Origin: DATBLE01 sp046732255
GTDB lineage: Bacteria; Actinomycetota; Thermoleophilia; Gaiellales; Gaiellaceae
DNA length: 64,000 nucleotides
Assembly: GCA_046732255.1 (NCBI GenBank)
Contig: JBKPMR010000062.1
Coordinates: 1-64,000, forward strand
Direction: 5' to 3'
Shown here: piece by piece, positions 10,258-18,238 of the stretch
How the letters are laid out: each line of letters starts with the position of its first letter
Numbering within the stretch: position 1 is the first letter of the stretch
Made by a program: the position numbers and the translations under genes
Notes under the pieces: generated by a model
Databases searched by the model: none
Told to the model about the DNA's origin: nothing
What the model saw: only the letters and a program-made list of their open reading frames with translations

Positions 10258-11304
10258 ATGGCGATCGCGCGCGAAGCGGAGCCTGCCGGATCGCTCCCCG
10301 AGGTGCGGGGCTCGGGCCTCGACCGCGAGGATCTCCTCGCCGTCTACCGCACCATGCTGATCACCCGCGGGATCGAGGAGCGCGGCCACATCCTCTACAA
10401 GCAGGGGAAGATCCCGGGCTCGTTCTACACCGGCCGGGGCAACGAGGGTGCGGCGGTGGGCGTCGCGACCGCGATGGGCCCGGACGACGTCGGCACGCCG
10501 CTCCATCGCGACATGGGCGTCCATATCGCCCGCGGGGTCGAGCCGTGGCGGATCTTCGCGAACTACATGGGCCGGATCGACGGACCGGCCCGAGGCCGGG
10601 ACGGGAACGTCCACATGGCCGACTCGCGGCTCGGGCTGATCGCGATGGTCAGCCATCTGCCGGCGATGCTGCCGGTCGCGGTCGGAGCCGCTCTCGCCTT
10701 CCGCATTCGCGAGGAGCGGCGGGTGGCGGTCGGCTGGTTCGGCGAGGGCTCGGCGGCACGCGGCGACGCGCACGAGGCGATGAACCTCGCCGGCGTTCGC
10801 CGGCTACCGATCGTCTTCATCTGCGACAACAACCAGTGGGCCTATTCGACTCCGACGCACCTCGGCTTCGCAAGCGAACACATCGCCGACCGTGCGGGCG
10901 CGTACGGCTTCGAGGGCGTGGTCGTCGACGGCACCGACGTCCTCGCCGTCTACCGCGAGGCGAAGCGCGCGATCGAGAAGGCACGCGCGGATGAAGGGCC
11001 GACGCTGATCGAGTGCATGACCCTGCGCATGGAGGGTCACGCCGTGCACGACGATGCTTTCTACGTCCCGAAGGACATGTTCGAGGAGTGGGCCAAGCAC
11101 GACCCGATCGAGCGGTTCCGGCGCTGGCTGTACGAGAACGCCGACCTGCGGGACGAGGAGGAAGACGAGATCTCGGCGGACGTGAAGAAGATCCTGAACG
11201 ATGCGATCAAGCGGGCCGAGGAATCGCCGCTCCCCGACGCCGCCGACCTGAGCGAGGGCGTGTACGCAGCTCCCGAGGACGTCGACACGCCCCACCACAA
11301 GTAG
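10258..11304 (+). CDS. 2-oxo acid dehydrogenase E1 component, alpha subunit
   Basis: Thiamine-diphosphate half of the E1 decarboxylase, 348 aa. It decarboxylates pyruvate or a branched-chain 2-oxo acid and loads the acyl group on E2 lipoate. The cofactor-binding segment GWFGEGSAARGDAHEAMN with ICDNNQWAYS is intact, as is RGNEGAAVG near the N-terminus. The first of three co-directional genes, 8 bases before E1 beta. Residue patterns are shared by pyruvate, branched-chain and acetoin enzymes, so the substrate is left open; lipB and lipA nearby fit any of them. Confidence 0.93.
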   Translation: MAIAREAEPAGSLPEVRGSGLDREDLLAVYRTMLITRGIEERGHILYKQGKIPGSFYTGRGNEGAAVGVATAMGPDDVGTPLHRDMGVHIARGVEPWRIFANYMGRIDGPARGRDGNVHMADSRLGLIAMVSHLPAMLPVAVGAALAFRIREERRVAVGWFGEGSAARGDAHEAMNLAGVRRLPIVFICDNNQWAYSTPTHLGFASEHIADRAGAYGFEGVVVDGTDVLAVYREAKRAIEKARADEGPTLIECMTLRMEGHAVHDDAFYVPKDMFEEWAKHDPIERFRRWLYENADLRDEEEDEISADVKKILNDAIKRAEESPLPDAADLSEGVYAAPEDVDTPHHK

Positions 11305-11312
11305 GCGAACCC

Positions 11313-12287
11313 ATGGCCGAGCGCACCTACCTCCAGGCGATCTCCGACGGGCTGCGTCAGGAGATGCGGCGCGACAAGCGCGTCTTCGTGATCGGAGAGG
11401 ACGTCGGCGTCTACGGCGGGGCCTTCAAGGTCACCCTCGGCTTCCAGGAGGAGTTCGGAGCCTGGCGCGTGATCGACGCGCCGCTGTCCGAGACCGCGAT
11501 CGTCGGCGGCTGCACCGGCGCCGCGCTGATGGGCATGCGGCCCGTCGCCGAGATGCAGTTCGCGGACTTCGTCTCCTGCGCGTGGGACCACCTGGTCACC
11601 GTCGCCGCCAAGCAGTTCTACCGCGCCGGCACGCCGGTGCCGATCGTCGTCCGGCTGCCCTCGGGCGGCGGGTTCTCCGGTGGGCCGTTCCACTCGCAGA
11701 ATCCGGAGAGCTCCTTCGCGCACATCCCCGGCCTGAAGTGCGTCTGCCCGGCAACACCCGAGGATGCGAAGGGCCTGCTCGCGACCGCGATCGAGGATCC
11801 GAACCCGGTGCTCTACTTCGAGCACAAGCACCTCTACCGCCGGCTGAAGGCAGACGTGCCCGAGGAGCGCTACACGATCCCGTTCGGCGAGGCGCGCACC
11901 CATCGCGAGGGCGAGGACATCAGCGTGATCACGTGGGGAGCAATGGTCCACACCGCCTACGAGGCGGCCGAGGAGCTGGCCACGGAAGACGTGTCCGTGG
12001 AGGTGGTCGACCTGCGCACGGTGATGCCCTGGGACAAGCAGGCGGTGCTGGAGAGTGTGACGAAGACGTCGAAGGTGCTCGTCCTCCACGAGGACACGCG
12101 CACCGGCGGCTTCGGTGCCGAGATCGCGGCCACGATCGCCGAGGAGGCATTCGAGTCCCTCGACGCGCCGGTGAGGCGGATCGCGGCACCCGACACGCCG
12201 GTGCCGTTCTCGCCGCCGCTCGAGAAGGCGTTCATCCCACAGGTCGAGACGGTCGCGGCCGGTCTCCGCGAGCTCGCCGCGTACTGA
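11313..12287 (+). CDS. 2-oxo acid dehydrogenase E1 component, beta subunit
   Basis: Partner of E1 alpha in the alpha2-beta2 decarboxylase, 324 aa, standard length. IGEDVGVYGGAFKVTLG and the transketolase-like pyrimidine domain (EMQFADFVSCAWDHL) are present. The C-terminal domain carries VVDLRTVMPWD and LVLHEDTRTGGFGAEI. ATG 11313 is preceded by only a weak GGCGAA; the gene is coupled to E2, whose ATG shares one base with this stop (TGATG). Confidence 0.94.
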   Translation: MAERTYLQAISDGLRQEMRRDKRVFVIGEDVGVYGGAFKVTLGFQEEFGAWRVIDAPLSETAIVGGCTGAALMGMRPVAEMQFADFVSCAWDHLVTVAAKQFYRAGTPVPIVVRLPSGGGFSGGPFHSQNPESSFAHIPGLKCVCPATPEDAKGLLATAIEDPNPVLYFEHKHLYRRLKADVPEERYTIPFGEARTHREGEDISVITWGAMVHTAYEAAEELATEDVSVEVVDLRTVMPWDKQAVLESVTKTSKVLVLHEDTRTGGFGAEIAATIAEEAFESLDAPVRRIAAPDTPVPFSPPLEKAFIPQVETVAAGLRELAAY

Positions 12288-13699
12288 TGGCCACCGGGAC
12301 GCTCATCGAGGTCGTCATGCCGCAGATGGGCGTGTCCGTCTCCGAGGGGACGATCGTCAAGTGGCTGCGGAACGAGGGCGAGACGATCGAGGCCGACGAG
12401 GCGCTGCTCGAGATCTCGACGGACAAGGTGGACACGGAGGTGCCGAGCCCCGGCACGGGCGTCGTCACGAAGATCTATGTTCACGAGGGCGAGACGGTCG
12501 ACGTCGGGACGAAGCTGGCCGAGATCGCGCCGGAGGGGGCCGCGCCCGCCGCCGAGCCGCAGCCCGAGCCCGAAGCCGCGGGCGAGCCCGAGACGTTCGA
12601 GGAGCCGGCCACCGCCCCTGCCGCCGCCCAGGCGTCGGCTCCGTCGAGCGCCGAGACCCCCGCGCCGGTGCCACCGCCTGCCGCCCCTCCCGCAGCACCG
12701 ACCGAAGTGCTCGACGGAATCGAGAACGGCAAGACCTTCGTCTCTCCGGTCGTCGCCCGGATCGCGGCCGAGCACGGGGTGGACGTCGGGGCTGTGCACG
12801 GCACAGGCCAGGGCGGCCGCGTCACCAAGAAGGACATCCTCGCGTATATCGCCGCAGGTGCTCCCGCACCTGCGGCGACGGAGGCAGCCGTGGAGGCGCC
12901 CGCTCCGCCGCCCCCACCGGCGCCCGCCGAACCCGCTGCACCACCCGCCGTCGCACCCCCGCCACCCCCTGCTCCCCAACCGCAGGTTGGGGAGCACCTG
13001 GAGCCGATGACCGCAATGCGCAAGGGGATCGCGGAGCACATGCGGCGCTCCCTCGATACCTCCGCGCACGTCACCAGCGCGATCGAGGTCGACATGTCGA
13101 AGGTCGTGCAGATCCGGGAGAAGCTGAAGGCCGAATACCAGAAGGCGTACGGCGTCAACCCCACGTACCTCGCGTTCGTCGGGCGGGCCGCGGTCGACAC
13201 CCTGCGGGACTACCCCTGGATCAACGGCAGCCTGCGCGGCGACCAGATCGTCACTCACTCGTACGTCAACCTCGGCATCGCCGTCGAGCTGGCGGACGGG
13301 AAGGGGTTGATCGTCCCAGTGATCAAGAACGCCGAGGGTCTCAACCTGCTCGGCCTGGCGCGCTCCATCGCCGACATCGCCGGCCGCGCGCGCGACAAGA
13401 AGCTGCTGCCGGACGACGTCCAGGGTGGGACGTTCACGATCACCAACCCGGGCGGCTACGGCACGTTCCACGGAACGCCGGTGATCAGCCAGCCGCAGGC
13501 CGGGATCCTCGGCACGTATGCCCTCGTCAAGCGCCCATGGGTCGTTCAGGACGATCTCGGCAAGGACGTGATCGCGATCCGGCCGATGATGAACGTCACC
13601 CTTACGTACGACCACCGACTGGTCGACGGCGCGCTGGCCGGTCGCTTTCTGCACGACCTGCGCGAGAAGCTCCAGACCTGGGGCGAGGATCAGTACTAG
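12287..13699 (+). CDS. Dihydrolipoamide acyltransferase (E2)
   Basis: Core of the complex, 470 aa. One lipoyl domain (residues ~1-80, lipoylated Lys in EISTDKVDTEVPSP) is followed by a long Ala/Pro/Glu-rich linker, a peripheral-subunit-binding domain (SPVVARIAAEHGVDVGAVHG, about 145-185), a second Ala/Pro linker and the catalytic domain with DHRLVDGALAG near the end. No E3 is adjacent, so a shared dihydrolipoamide dehydrogenase elsewhere is expected. The second linker contains two perfect 11-bp palindromes (12851-12876 and 12971-12995). Confidence 0.95.
   Translation: MATGTLIEVVMPQMGVSVSEGTIVKWLRNEGETIEADEALLEISTDKVDTEVPSPGTGVVTKIYVHEGETVDVGTKLAEIAPEGAAPAAEPQPEPEAAGEPETFEEPATAPAAAQASAPSSAETPAPVPPPAAPPAAPTEVLDGIENGKTFVSPVVARIAAEHGVDVGAVHGTGQGGRVTKKDILAYIAAGAPAPAATEAAVEAPAPPPPPAPAEPAAPPAVAPPPPPAPQPQVGEHLEPMTAMRKGIAEHMRRSLDTSAHVTSAIEVDMSKVVQIREKLKAEYQKAYGVNPTYLAFVGRAAVDTLRDYPWINGSLRGDQIVTHSYVNLGIAVELADGKGLIVPVIKNAEGLNLLGLARSIADIAGRARDKKLLPDDVQGGTFTITNPGGYGTFHGTPVISQPQAGILGTYALVKRPWVVQDDLGKDVIAIRPMMNVTLTYDHRLVDGALAGRFLHDLREKLQTWGEDQY
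12851..12876. repeat. Coding palindrome in E2 linker (first)
   Basis: GCCGCAGGTGC, loop TCCC, GCACCTGCGGC: perfect 11-bp stem within codons for the Ala/Pro linker. Confidence 0.6.
12971..12995. repeat. Coding palindrome in E2 linker (second)
   Basis: GCTCCCCAACC, loop GCA, GGTTGGGGAGC: perfect 11-bp stem, resembling the GAACC-CAT-GGTTC hairpin that follows this gene at 13696. Confidence 0.6.
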
Positions 13700-13810
13700 G
13701 GGAACCCATGGTTCCCCTAGTGGACCCCTCCTTCGCTCGCTATCGCATCGGTTTCTGACGGCAAGCGGTCGTGCGCCGCGCCCGCGCAGGTCGGTCGCGG
13801 CGACTGAGCG
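13696..13810 (+). repeat. Two-part intergenic element, copy A
   Basis: A perfect 11-bp hairpin (CTAGGGGAACC, loop CAT, GGTTCCCCTAG; 13696-13720) contains the E2 stop codon. It is followed by about 90 bases with TCCTTCGCTCGCT, TTCTGACGGCA and GTCGGTCGCGGCG, the same words in the same order as copy B at 42966. The stems differ but the GAACC-CAT-GGTTC core is kept. The hairpin could also act as terminator. Confidence 0.72.
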
Positions 13811-13829
13811 GCTCAGACGGCGGGACGGC

Positions 13830-13835
13830 TACGCT
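13830..13835 (+). promoter_or_regulatory. -10 box (TACGCT), YCII gene
   Basis: Ends 6 bases before ATG 13842, no Shine-Dalgarno. Confidence 0.5.
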
Positions 13836-13841
13836 CAGTCG

Positions 13842-14144
13842 ATGGCCCGAACCCTCTGGGTGGTGCGGAGACGGCGCGGTGGGCCCTGGGACTTCTCGCG
13901 CGACCTGCGCGAGCAGGACGACTTCGACGAGCACGCGCGGATCATGGACGGGTGGGTCGACGACGGCTTCACCCTCCTCGGCGGCCCACTCGAAGACGAG
14001 CGCGACGTGCTTCACATCGTCGACGCACCGTCCGAGGAGGCGATCCGCGAGCGCCTCGCGGAGGACAACTGGACCCAGAACGGCATGCTCGAGACGGTGT
14101 CGGTCGAGCGCTGGACGATCCTCCTCGACGGTTCGAGGGTCTGA
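13842..14144 (+). CDS. YCII-related domain protein
   Basis: 100 aa with the YCII fold, a ferredoxin-like alpha/beta barrel found in small putative enzymes. Visible are FDEHARIMDGWVDDGFTLLGG, with the conserved His before the central Asp, and the end VERWTILLDG. The TGA stop is part of the palindrome GGGTCTGACCCC (14137-14148), so the last residues (GSRV) may have been set by a repeat insertion. Function unknown. Confidence 0.8.
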   Translation: MARTLWVVRRRRGGPWDFSRDLREQDDFDEHARIMDGWVDDGFTLLGGPLEDERDVLHIVDAPSEEAIRERLAEDNWTQNGMLETVSVERWTILLDGSRV

Positions 14145-14148
14145 CCCC
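14137..14148. repeat. GGGTCTGACCCC palindrome carrying a stop codon
   Basis: Arms GGGTC and GACCC around a central T. Its TGA is the stop of the YCII gene. Same family as 23178, 23269, 36683 and 36773. Confidence 0.7.
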
Positions 14149-14155
14149 GGAGCAG

Positions 14156-14177
14156 AGACTTCAGTCTGGCCCCTGCC
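14156..14177. repeat. 22-nt repeat, identical inverted copy at 23591
   Basis: Begins with the palindrome AGACTTCAGTCT and continues GGCCCCTGCC. The exact reverse complement of all 22 bases occurs at 23591-23612. Confidence 0.75.
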
Positions 14178-14202
14178 TTTCGCAGGCGCCACGGGAAGGC
14201 CT

Positions 14203-14225
14203 GGGGACAGGCTAAAGCCTGTCCC
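14203..14225. repeat. Palindrome, GGGACAGG family
   Basis: GGGACAGGC, loop TAAA, GCCTGTCCC: perfect 9-bp stem. It lies between the YCII gene and lipB. Confidence 0.65.
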
Positions 14226-14262
14226 TTCTAGATCTTCTCCCGTGGCAGCCGCAGGCCGTGGC

Positions 14263-14268
14263 TAGAGT
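14263..14268 (+). promoter_or_regulatory. -10 box (TAGAGT), lipB
   Basis: GCTAGAGT ends 7 bases before GTG 14276. The same octamer precedes the E1 alpha gene, so the lipoate gene and the lipoyl enzyme share a promoter word. It would lie inside the coding region if GTG 14258 were the start. Confidence 0.55.
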
Positions 14269-14275
14269 CAGAGCG

Positions 14276-14953
14276 GTGCACGGTCATCTTCTGAACCTCG
14301 GCGAGACGCCGTACCTCGAGGCCTGGGAGCTCCAGCGTGTGATCGCCGCGGAGGTGAAGGAGGGGACGCGGCCGGACACGGTGATCTTCCTCGAGCATCC
14401 GCCGGTCGTCACGGTCGGACGCCGCACCGGCGACGGCGAGATCCACGTCCCCGCGACCGCAGCCGTCGAGATCGTCGAGACCGACCGGGGCGGGAAGTCG
14501 ACCTTCCACGGCCCTGGTCAGCTCGTCTGCTATCCGATCCTCGACCTGAACCGCCACGGCCGGGACGTCCGCAAGTACTGCCGCGACCTGGAGCAGTCCA
14601 TCGTGCAAACGCTTGCAGCGTTTGCACTAGGGGGAACCCGAATCGACGGCCTTACCGGCGTCTGGCTGACTTCGCCGCCGCGGAAGATCGCCTCGATCGG
14701 TGTCCACATCTCGCGCTGGGTGACGACGCACGGGTACGCCCTCAACGTCGATCTCGATCCGGCACCGTTCACCGACTGGATCACCGCCTGCGGGCTCGAG
14801 GACGCCGCCTTCACGACGATCGCGCGCGAGCTCGGCCGCCGTATCGACGTCGACGACGTCCGACCTGCGGCCGCCGCCGCCGCCGCGGATGTCTTCGACC
14901 TCGAGCTGGAGGAGGTCTCGGCCCATCCGCCGACGACGGTCGCGGCGCGATGA
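14276..14953 (+). CDS. lipB: Octanoyltransferase LipB
   Basis: Transfers octanoate from acyl carrier protein to lipoyl domains such as that of E2, 225 aa from GTG 14276. The substrate-channel motif GGKSTFHGPGQLVCYP, the lysine of RKIASIGVHI and the catalytic Cys of ITACGLED are all present. GTG 14276 is chosen over GTG 14258 because the TAGAGT box lies just upstream of it. Bases 14603-14627, mid-gene, form a perfect 10-bp palindrome without altering the expected alignment length. Next to lipA and the E2 operon. Confidence 0.94.
   Translation: MHGHLLNLGETPYLEAWELQRVIAAEVKEGTRPDTVIFLEHPPVVTVGRRTGDGEIHVPATAAVEIVETDRGGKSTFHGPGQLVCYPILDLNRHGRDVRKYCRDLEQSIVQTLAAFALGGTRIDGLTGVWLTSPPRKIASIGVHISRWVTTHGYALNVDLDPAPFTDWITACGLEDAAFTTIARELGRRIDVDDVRPAAAAAAADVFDLELEEVSAHPPTTVAAR
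14603..14627. repeat. Coding palindrome inside lipB
   Basis: GTGCAAACGC, loop TTGCA, GCGTTTGCAC: perfect 10-bp stem, less GC-rich than its surroundings. CTAGGGGGAACCC follows at once, resembling the left arm of element A (13696). Confidence 0.55.
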
Positions 14954-15465
14954 GGCGAACGGCGCTCTTCGTGCTGCTCGGCGCTCTGGTCTGCGCCTCG
15001 GCACCTGCCGCCACGCCTCCACCACCTCGGAAAGTCGATCTGCTGAAGGCGTTCGGCAGTCGATTGACCACGGTGAAGCGCGAGACGACTGTGCCGGTTC
15101 TCCTGCCTCGAATCCTCCCGCTCGGCGGGACCTATCGTCTGTACGCCTCCACGGCCGCCTCCCGCGGCTCGTACCTGCTGTCGCTCGAGGGGGCCCCGAA
15201 CTGCCGCGGCGCGAACGCCTGCTTCGTGGCGACGTTCGAGGGCAGGCGCGGCGGCCGCCTCCCGGGCAAGCCGAACGTCCGGCTCGCGCAGGGCGACCCG
15301 GCGATCTTTCATCTGTTCAGCTGCGGCGGCTCGTGCTCGCCGACCTCGTTCTGGTTCACGCACAACGGGGTGCTCTACAGCTGGCAGATGAAGGACCTGC
15401 CGAAGGGCGAACGGGCGATCCTGATCCGGATGGCGAACGAGGCGATCGCCGCCGGGCCGCGCTGA
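14950..15465 (+). CDS. Secreted protein of unknown function
   Basis: 171 aa beginning MRRTALFVLLGALVCASAPA, a signal peptide with a probable cleavage after APA. The mature part has four Cys in two close groups (NCRGANAC and SCGGSC), suggesting two disulfides in an exported beta-rich domain. The ATG overlaps the lipB stop (ATGA), so it is in the lipB operon. No family recognised. Confidence 0.75.
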   Translation: MRRTALFVLLGALVCASAPAATPPPPRKVDLLKAFGSRLTTVKRETTVPVLLPRILPLGGTYRLYASTAASRGSYLLSLEGAPNCRGANACFVATFEGRRGGRLPGKPNVRLAQGDPAIFHLFSCGGSCSPTSFWFTHNGVLYSWQMKDLPKGERAILIRMANEAIAAGPR

Positions 15466-15466
15466 C

Positions 15467-16078
15467 GTGAGCCCTGCACGGCTGGAGACGTTTGCCGACG
15501 GCGTCTTCGCGATCGCCGCGACGCTGCTGATCCTGAACGTCGACGGCGCGGTGGGCGGCGAGGGTATCGACCTGGGCGAGTCGCTCCGGCACGCCTGGCC
15601 CTCGTACCTCGCCTACGCGGTCAGCTTCGTGACGATCGGGATCATGTGGATGAACCACCACACGATCATGTCCCTGGTTGCGCGCGTCGACCGGCGGTTC
15701 CTGCTGGCGAACATCGGCCTGCTTATGTGCATCGCCTTCGTCCCCTTCCCGACGCGCCTGTTGGCCGAGCACATCCGCGGCGATGGAGCCGAGAGCGCTG
15801 CCCTCGCGTACGGCCTCACCATGACCGCCACCGCGCTCTTCTTCAACGCGGTCTGGTTCTACGCGGCGGGGGGCAGGCGTCTGCTCCGCGCGGACGCCGA
15901 CCAGCGGGCGGTTGCCGGAATCACACGCACGTACCTGCCGGGGCCGTGGATCTACCTCGGGGCCGCACTCGTCGCGTTGGCGAGCCCCACTGCGAGCGCG
16001 ATCCTCTACCTCGCGATCGCCGCGCTCTACGTCTTCGAGAGCTCGCTGTTCGGGGGTCGCGAGACCCTCGGGGACTAG
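15467..16078 (+). CDS. TMEM175-family (DUF1211) potassium channel-like protein
   Basis: 203 aa with the family's opening signature RLETFADGVFAIAATLLILN, whose FxDGVFAIA helix lines the ion path in TMEM175 channels. Six hydrophobic helices follow, with the conserved MWMNHHTIM in the third. Bacterial homologues are potassium-permeable tetramers. GTG start one base after the preceding stop. A repeat of family 1 begins directly after its stop. Confidence 0.87.
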   Translation: MSPARLETFADGVFAIAATLLILNVDGAVGGEGIDLGESLRHAWPSYLAYAVSFVTIGIMWMNHHTIMSLVARVDRRFLLANIGLLMCIAFVPFPTRLLAEHIRGDGAESAALAYGLTMTATALFFNAVWFYAAGGRRLLRADADQRAVAGITRTYLPGPWIYLGAALVALASPTASAILYLAIAALYVFESSLFGGRETLGD

Positions 16079-16139
16079 AAACGGAATCGGAGCCAGGCAC
16101 CTCAACACCGGAACGGCGGGAGCCTGGCACCGATACTGT
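16079..16139 (+). repeat. Palindromic repeat family 1, lipA copy
   Basis: AACGGAATCGGAGCCAGGCA and the following arm AGCCTGGCACCGAT match the copy at 5934-5998 with one base change (CAACACC for CAACCCC) before the end. It finishes in GATACTGT, giving the lipA -10 box. Confidence 0.85.
16134..16139 (+). promoter_or_regulatory. -10 box (TACTGT), lipA
   Basis: Ends 7 bases before ATG 16147; it occupies the end of a family 1 repeat, exactly as at the Nudix gene. Confidence 0.55.
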
Positions 16140-16146
16140 CTTGGTT

Positions 16147-17067
16147 ATGGAGCAGTCGCTCCCAGTCGCGGATCGGCCGCGCCGCCCGGAGTGGATGAAG
16201 GTTCGCGCGCCCCGCTCGGACTCGCGCTACCACGACGTCCGGAAGCTGATCCACGGCGCGAGCCTGCACACGATCTGCGAGGAGGCGCGCTGCCCGAACA
16301 TCGGCGAGTGCTGGGGCCGCGGTACGGCGACGTTCCAGATCCTCGGCGACACCTGCACGCGGGCGTGCCGCTACTGCTACGTCCACTCGGGCCGGCCGGA
16401 TTCGCCGCCCGACCCGCTGGAGCCGCTCCGCCTCGCACAGACCGCTGCGCGCATGGAGCTGAAGCACGTCGTCGTCACCTCGGTCGACCGGGACGACGTC
16501 CCGGACCGCGGCGCCGGCCACTACGCCGCGACGATCCGCGCCCTGAAGCGGAAGGTGCCCGGCACGTCGATCGAGGTGCTGACACCCGATTTCCTCGGCG
16601 TCGAGGAGGAGGCGCTCCGCACGGTGCTCGCCGAGCGTCCCGACGTGTTCAACCACAACATCGAGACCGTCCGCCGGCTCCACGCGCGGATGCGCGGCGC
16701 CAAGGCGTCGTACGACAACGCGCTCTGGCTGCTCGAGCGGGCGAAAGAGCTCGCCGACTATCCCGTGCTGACGAAGAGCGGGATCATCGTCGGGCTGGGG
16801 GAGACGAACGACGAGGTGGTCGAGACGATGCGGGACCTCCGCTCGCGCGGCGTCGACGTGGTCACGATCGGCCAGTATCTCCAGCCGTCACCGCGCCACG
16901 CTCCGATCGACCGCTGGGTGCACCCGGACGAGTTCCGCTGGTTCCGCGAGCAGGGCGAGGCTCTCGGCTTCGGCTCCGTGTTCTCAGGCCCTCTCGTCCG
17001 CTCGAGCTATCGCGCGGACGAGCAGCGTCACGCAGCGGAGATGGGCCGAGGCGCGGTAGCGTACTGA
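16147..17067 (+). CDS. lipA: Lipoyl synthase LipA
   Basis: Radical SAM enzyme of 306 aa that inserts two sulfurs into octanoyl groups placed by LipB. It has the auxiliary-cluster triad CEEARCPNIGEC and the radical SAM triad CTRACRYCYV, with the C-terminal SSYRADE supplying the Ser ligand of the auxiliary cluster. ATG 16147 follows the TACTGT box by 7 bases. With lipB it completes lipoate assembly beside the E2 operon. Confidence 0.96.
   Translation: MEQSLPVADRPRRPEWMKVRAPRSDSRYHDVRKLIHGASLHTICEEARCPNIGECWGRGTATFQILGDTCTRACRYCYVHSGRPDSPPDPLEPLRLAQTAARMELKHVVVTSVDRDDVPDRGAGHYAATIRALKRKVPGTSIEVLTPDFLGVEEEALRTVLAERPDVFNHNIETVRRLHARMRGAKASYDNALWLLERAKELADYPVLTKSGIIVGLGETNDEVVETMRDLRSRGVDVVTIGQYLQPSPRHAPIDRWVHPDEFRWFREQGEALGFGSVFSGPLVRSSYRADEQRHAAEMGRGAVAY
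17057..17062 (+). promoter_or_regulatory. -10 box (TAGCGT), small gene
   Basis: Lies in the last codons of lipA and ends 8 bases before GTG 17071. Confidence 0.4.
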
Positions 17068-17070
17068 GCC

Positions 17071-17283
17071 GTGGGTCTCTGGCAGAAGATCAGCTCCTGG
17101 TGGAGCAAGGACGCGGACGAGCGGCTCGAGCAGGCCGCGACCGGCAGCGAGGCAGACCGGGACGCCGCCGCCCAGGATTACGAGAGCTTCAAGGACGACC
17201 AGTCGATCGGTGGGTCGTACGTCGGCGGCGCGGGCCTCGGCGCCGACTTCGAGCGCGATTCAGAGGCGCCCCGCTCTTCCTAG
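17071..17283 (+). CDS. Small acidic protein of unknown function
   Basis: 70 aa: a short amphipathic start (GLWQKISSWWSKDADERLEQ), then an acidic, Gly/Asp-rich tail. It probably binds no metal and crosses no membrane. It starts 3 bases after lipA and converges on tag; the two stop codons overlap inside one CTAG (17280-17283). Confidence 0.6.
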   Translation: MGLWQKISSWWSKDADERLEQAATGSEADRDAAAQDYESFKDDQSIGGSYVGGAGLGADFERDSEAPRSS

Positions 17284-17837
17284 ACCTCGGCGTAACGGAA
17301 GCAGCTCATCACGTGGTCGTTGACCAGGCCGCAGGCCTGCATCAGCGAGTAGCAGATCGTCGGGCCGACGAAGCGGAAGCCTCGCATCTTCAGCTCCTTC
17401 GACATCGCTCGTGACTCGGGCATCTCACTCGGAAGCTCGGCGAGCGTCCGCCACCGGTTGACGATCGGCACCCCGCCGACGAACGACCAGAGCAGGTCGT
17501 CGAGACCGCCGGCAGTGACGGTCGCACGGGCGTTGGTGACCGCCGACTCGACCTTCAGCCGATTGCGGACGATTCCAGGATCTCCGAGCAGCCGCTCGAC
17601 GTCCCGAGCTGTGAACCGCGCCACCGTGTCGACGTTGAAACGTGCAAACGCACGCCGGTAGTTCTCCCGCTTACGGAGGATCGTCGACCAGGAGAGCCCG
17701 GCCTGTGCACCCTCGAGGACGAGCATCTCGAACAGGTGCCGCTCGTCGTGCGAGGGCACTCCCCATTCCTCGTCGTGGTACGCCAGGTACAGCGGATCGT
17801 CCGCCCGGGCCCAGGAGCAGCGTACCTGCGCGCTCAG
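17280..17837 (-). CDS. tag: DNA-3-methyladenine glycosylase I
   Basis: Removes 3-methyladenine from alkylated DNA. RCSWARADDPLYLAYHDEEWG contains the family's N-terminal signature and zinc Cys, and the C-terminal HVMSCFR supplies another Cys. SWSTILRKRENYRRAF is the conserved helix. No ATG, GTG or TTG is close upstream of the conserved start (the codon before RCSW is GTA). The best candidate is CTG 17835-17837, which overlaps the preceding gene's TGA as CTGA. About 185 aa from there, the usual length. Confidence 0.88.
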   Translation of the reverse strand: MSAQVRCSWARADDPLYLAYHDEEWGVPSHDERHLFEMLVLEGAQAGLSWSTILRKRENYRRAFARFNVDTVARFTARDVERLLGDPGIVRNRLKVESAVTNARATVTAGGLDDLLWSFVGGVPIVNRWRTLAELPSEMPESRAMSKELKMRGFRFVGPTICYSLMQACGLVNDHVMSCFRYAEV

Positions 17838-18175
17838 AACGGGTTGCAGTCGACGAACGGTCGGGGGCGAAGCGTGGCAACGCTCCCTCTGCTGCCGGAA
17901 GCAGTGATCGCGAAGGGTGAGCAGCGCTCGAGCACGACCGCCGTGAACGTGGTCGTGAACGTCCCCGCCGCAGTCGCCCGCACGACGTGCATCCGGATCG
18001 CCGAGCCGACCGCGACACGCACGGTCACCCGTTCCGCCGGCCGGAAATGAACGCCCTGCACCGCCAGCGGCCGGGCCGACGTCGTCCTCAGGACGGGCGT
18101 CGGCCGTCCCAGTGCAAGGACGCCTGCCGGGGCGAGGAGCGCGGCACACGCGAAGAGCAACACGAGCCTCCGCAC
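17834..18175 (-). CDS. Small secreted protein
   Basis: 113 aa from GTG 18175, beginning VRRLVLLFACAALLAPAGVLA, a clear signal peptide. The mature part is beta-rich (VTVRVAVGSAIRMHV and a TFTTTFTAV strand) with two Cys near the end (RCSPFA, DCNPF). It is co-directional with tag and coupled to it by CTGA. No family recognised. Confidence 0.6.
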   Translation of the reverse strand: MRRLVLLFACAALLAPAGVLALGRPTPVLRTTSARPLAVQGVHFRPAERVTVRVAVGSAIRMHVVRATAAGTFTTTFTAVVLERCSPFAITASGSRGSVATLRPRPFVDCNPF

Positions 18176-18191
18176 GCCGGAAGGGTAGCGC

Positions 18192-18226
18192 GGGAGGGTG
18201 GGCCCGCGCGACCGGCCCACCCTCCC
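18192..18226 (-). terminator. Strong intergenic hairpin
   Basis: GGGAGGGTGGGCC, a 9-base loop, GGCCCACCCTCCC: a perfect 13-bp stem just after the stop of the beta-propeller gene (minus). Likely its terminator. No T run follows. Confidence 0.65.
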
Positions 18227-18238
18227 ACTGTTCGATGG

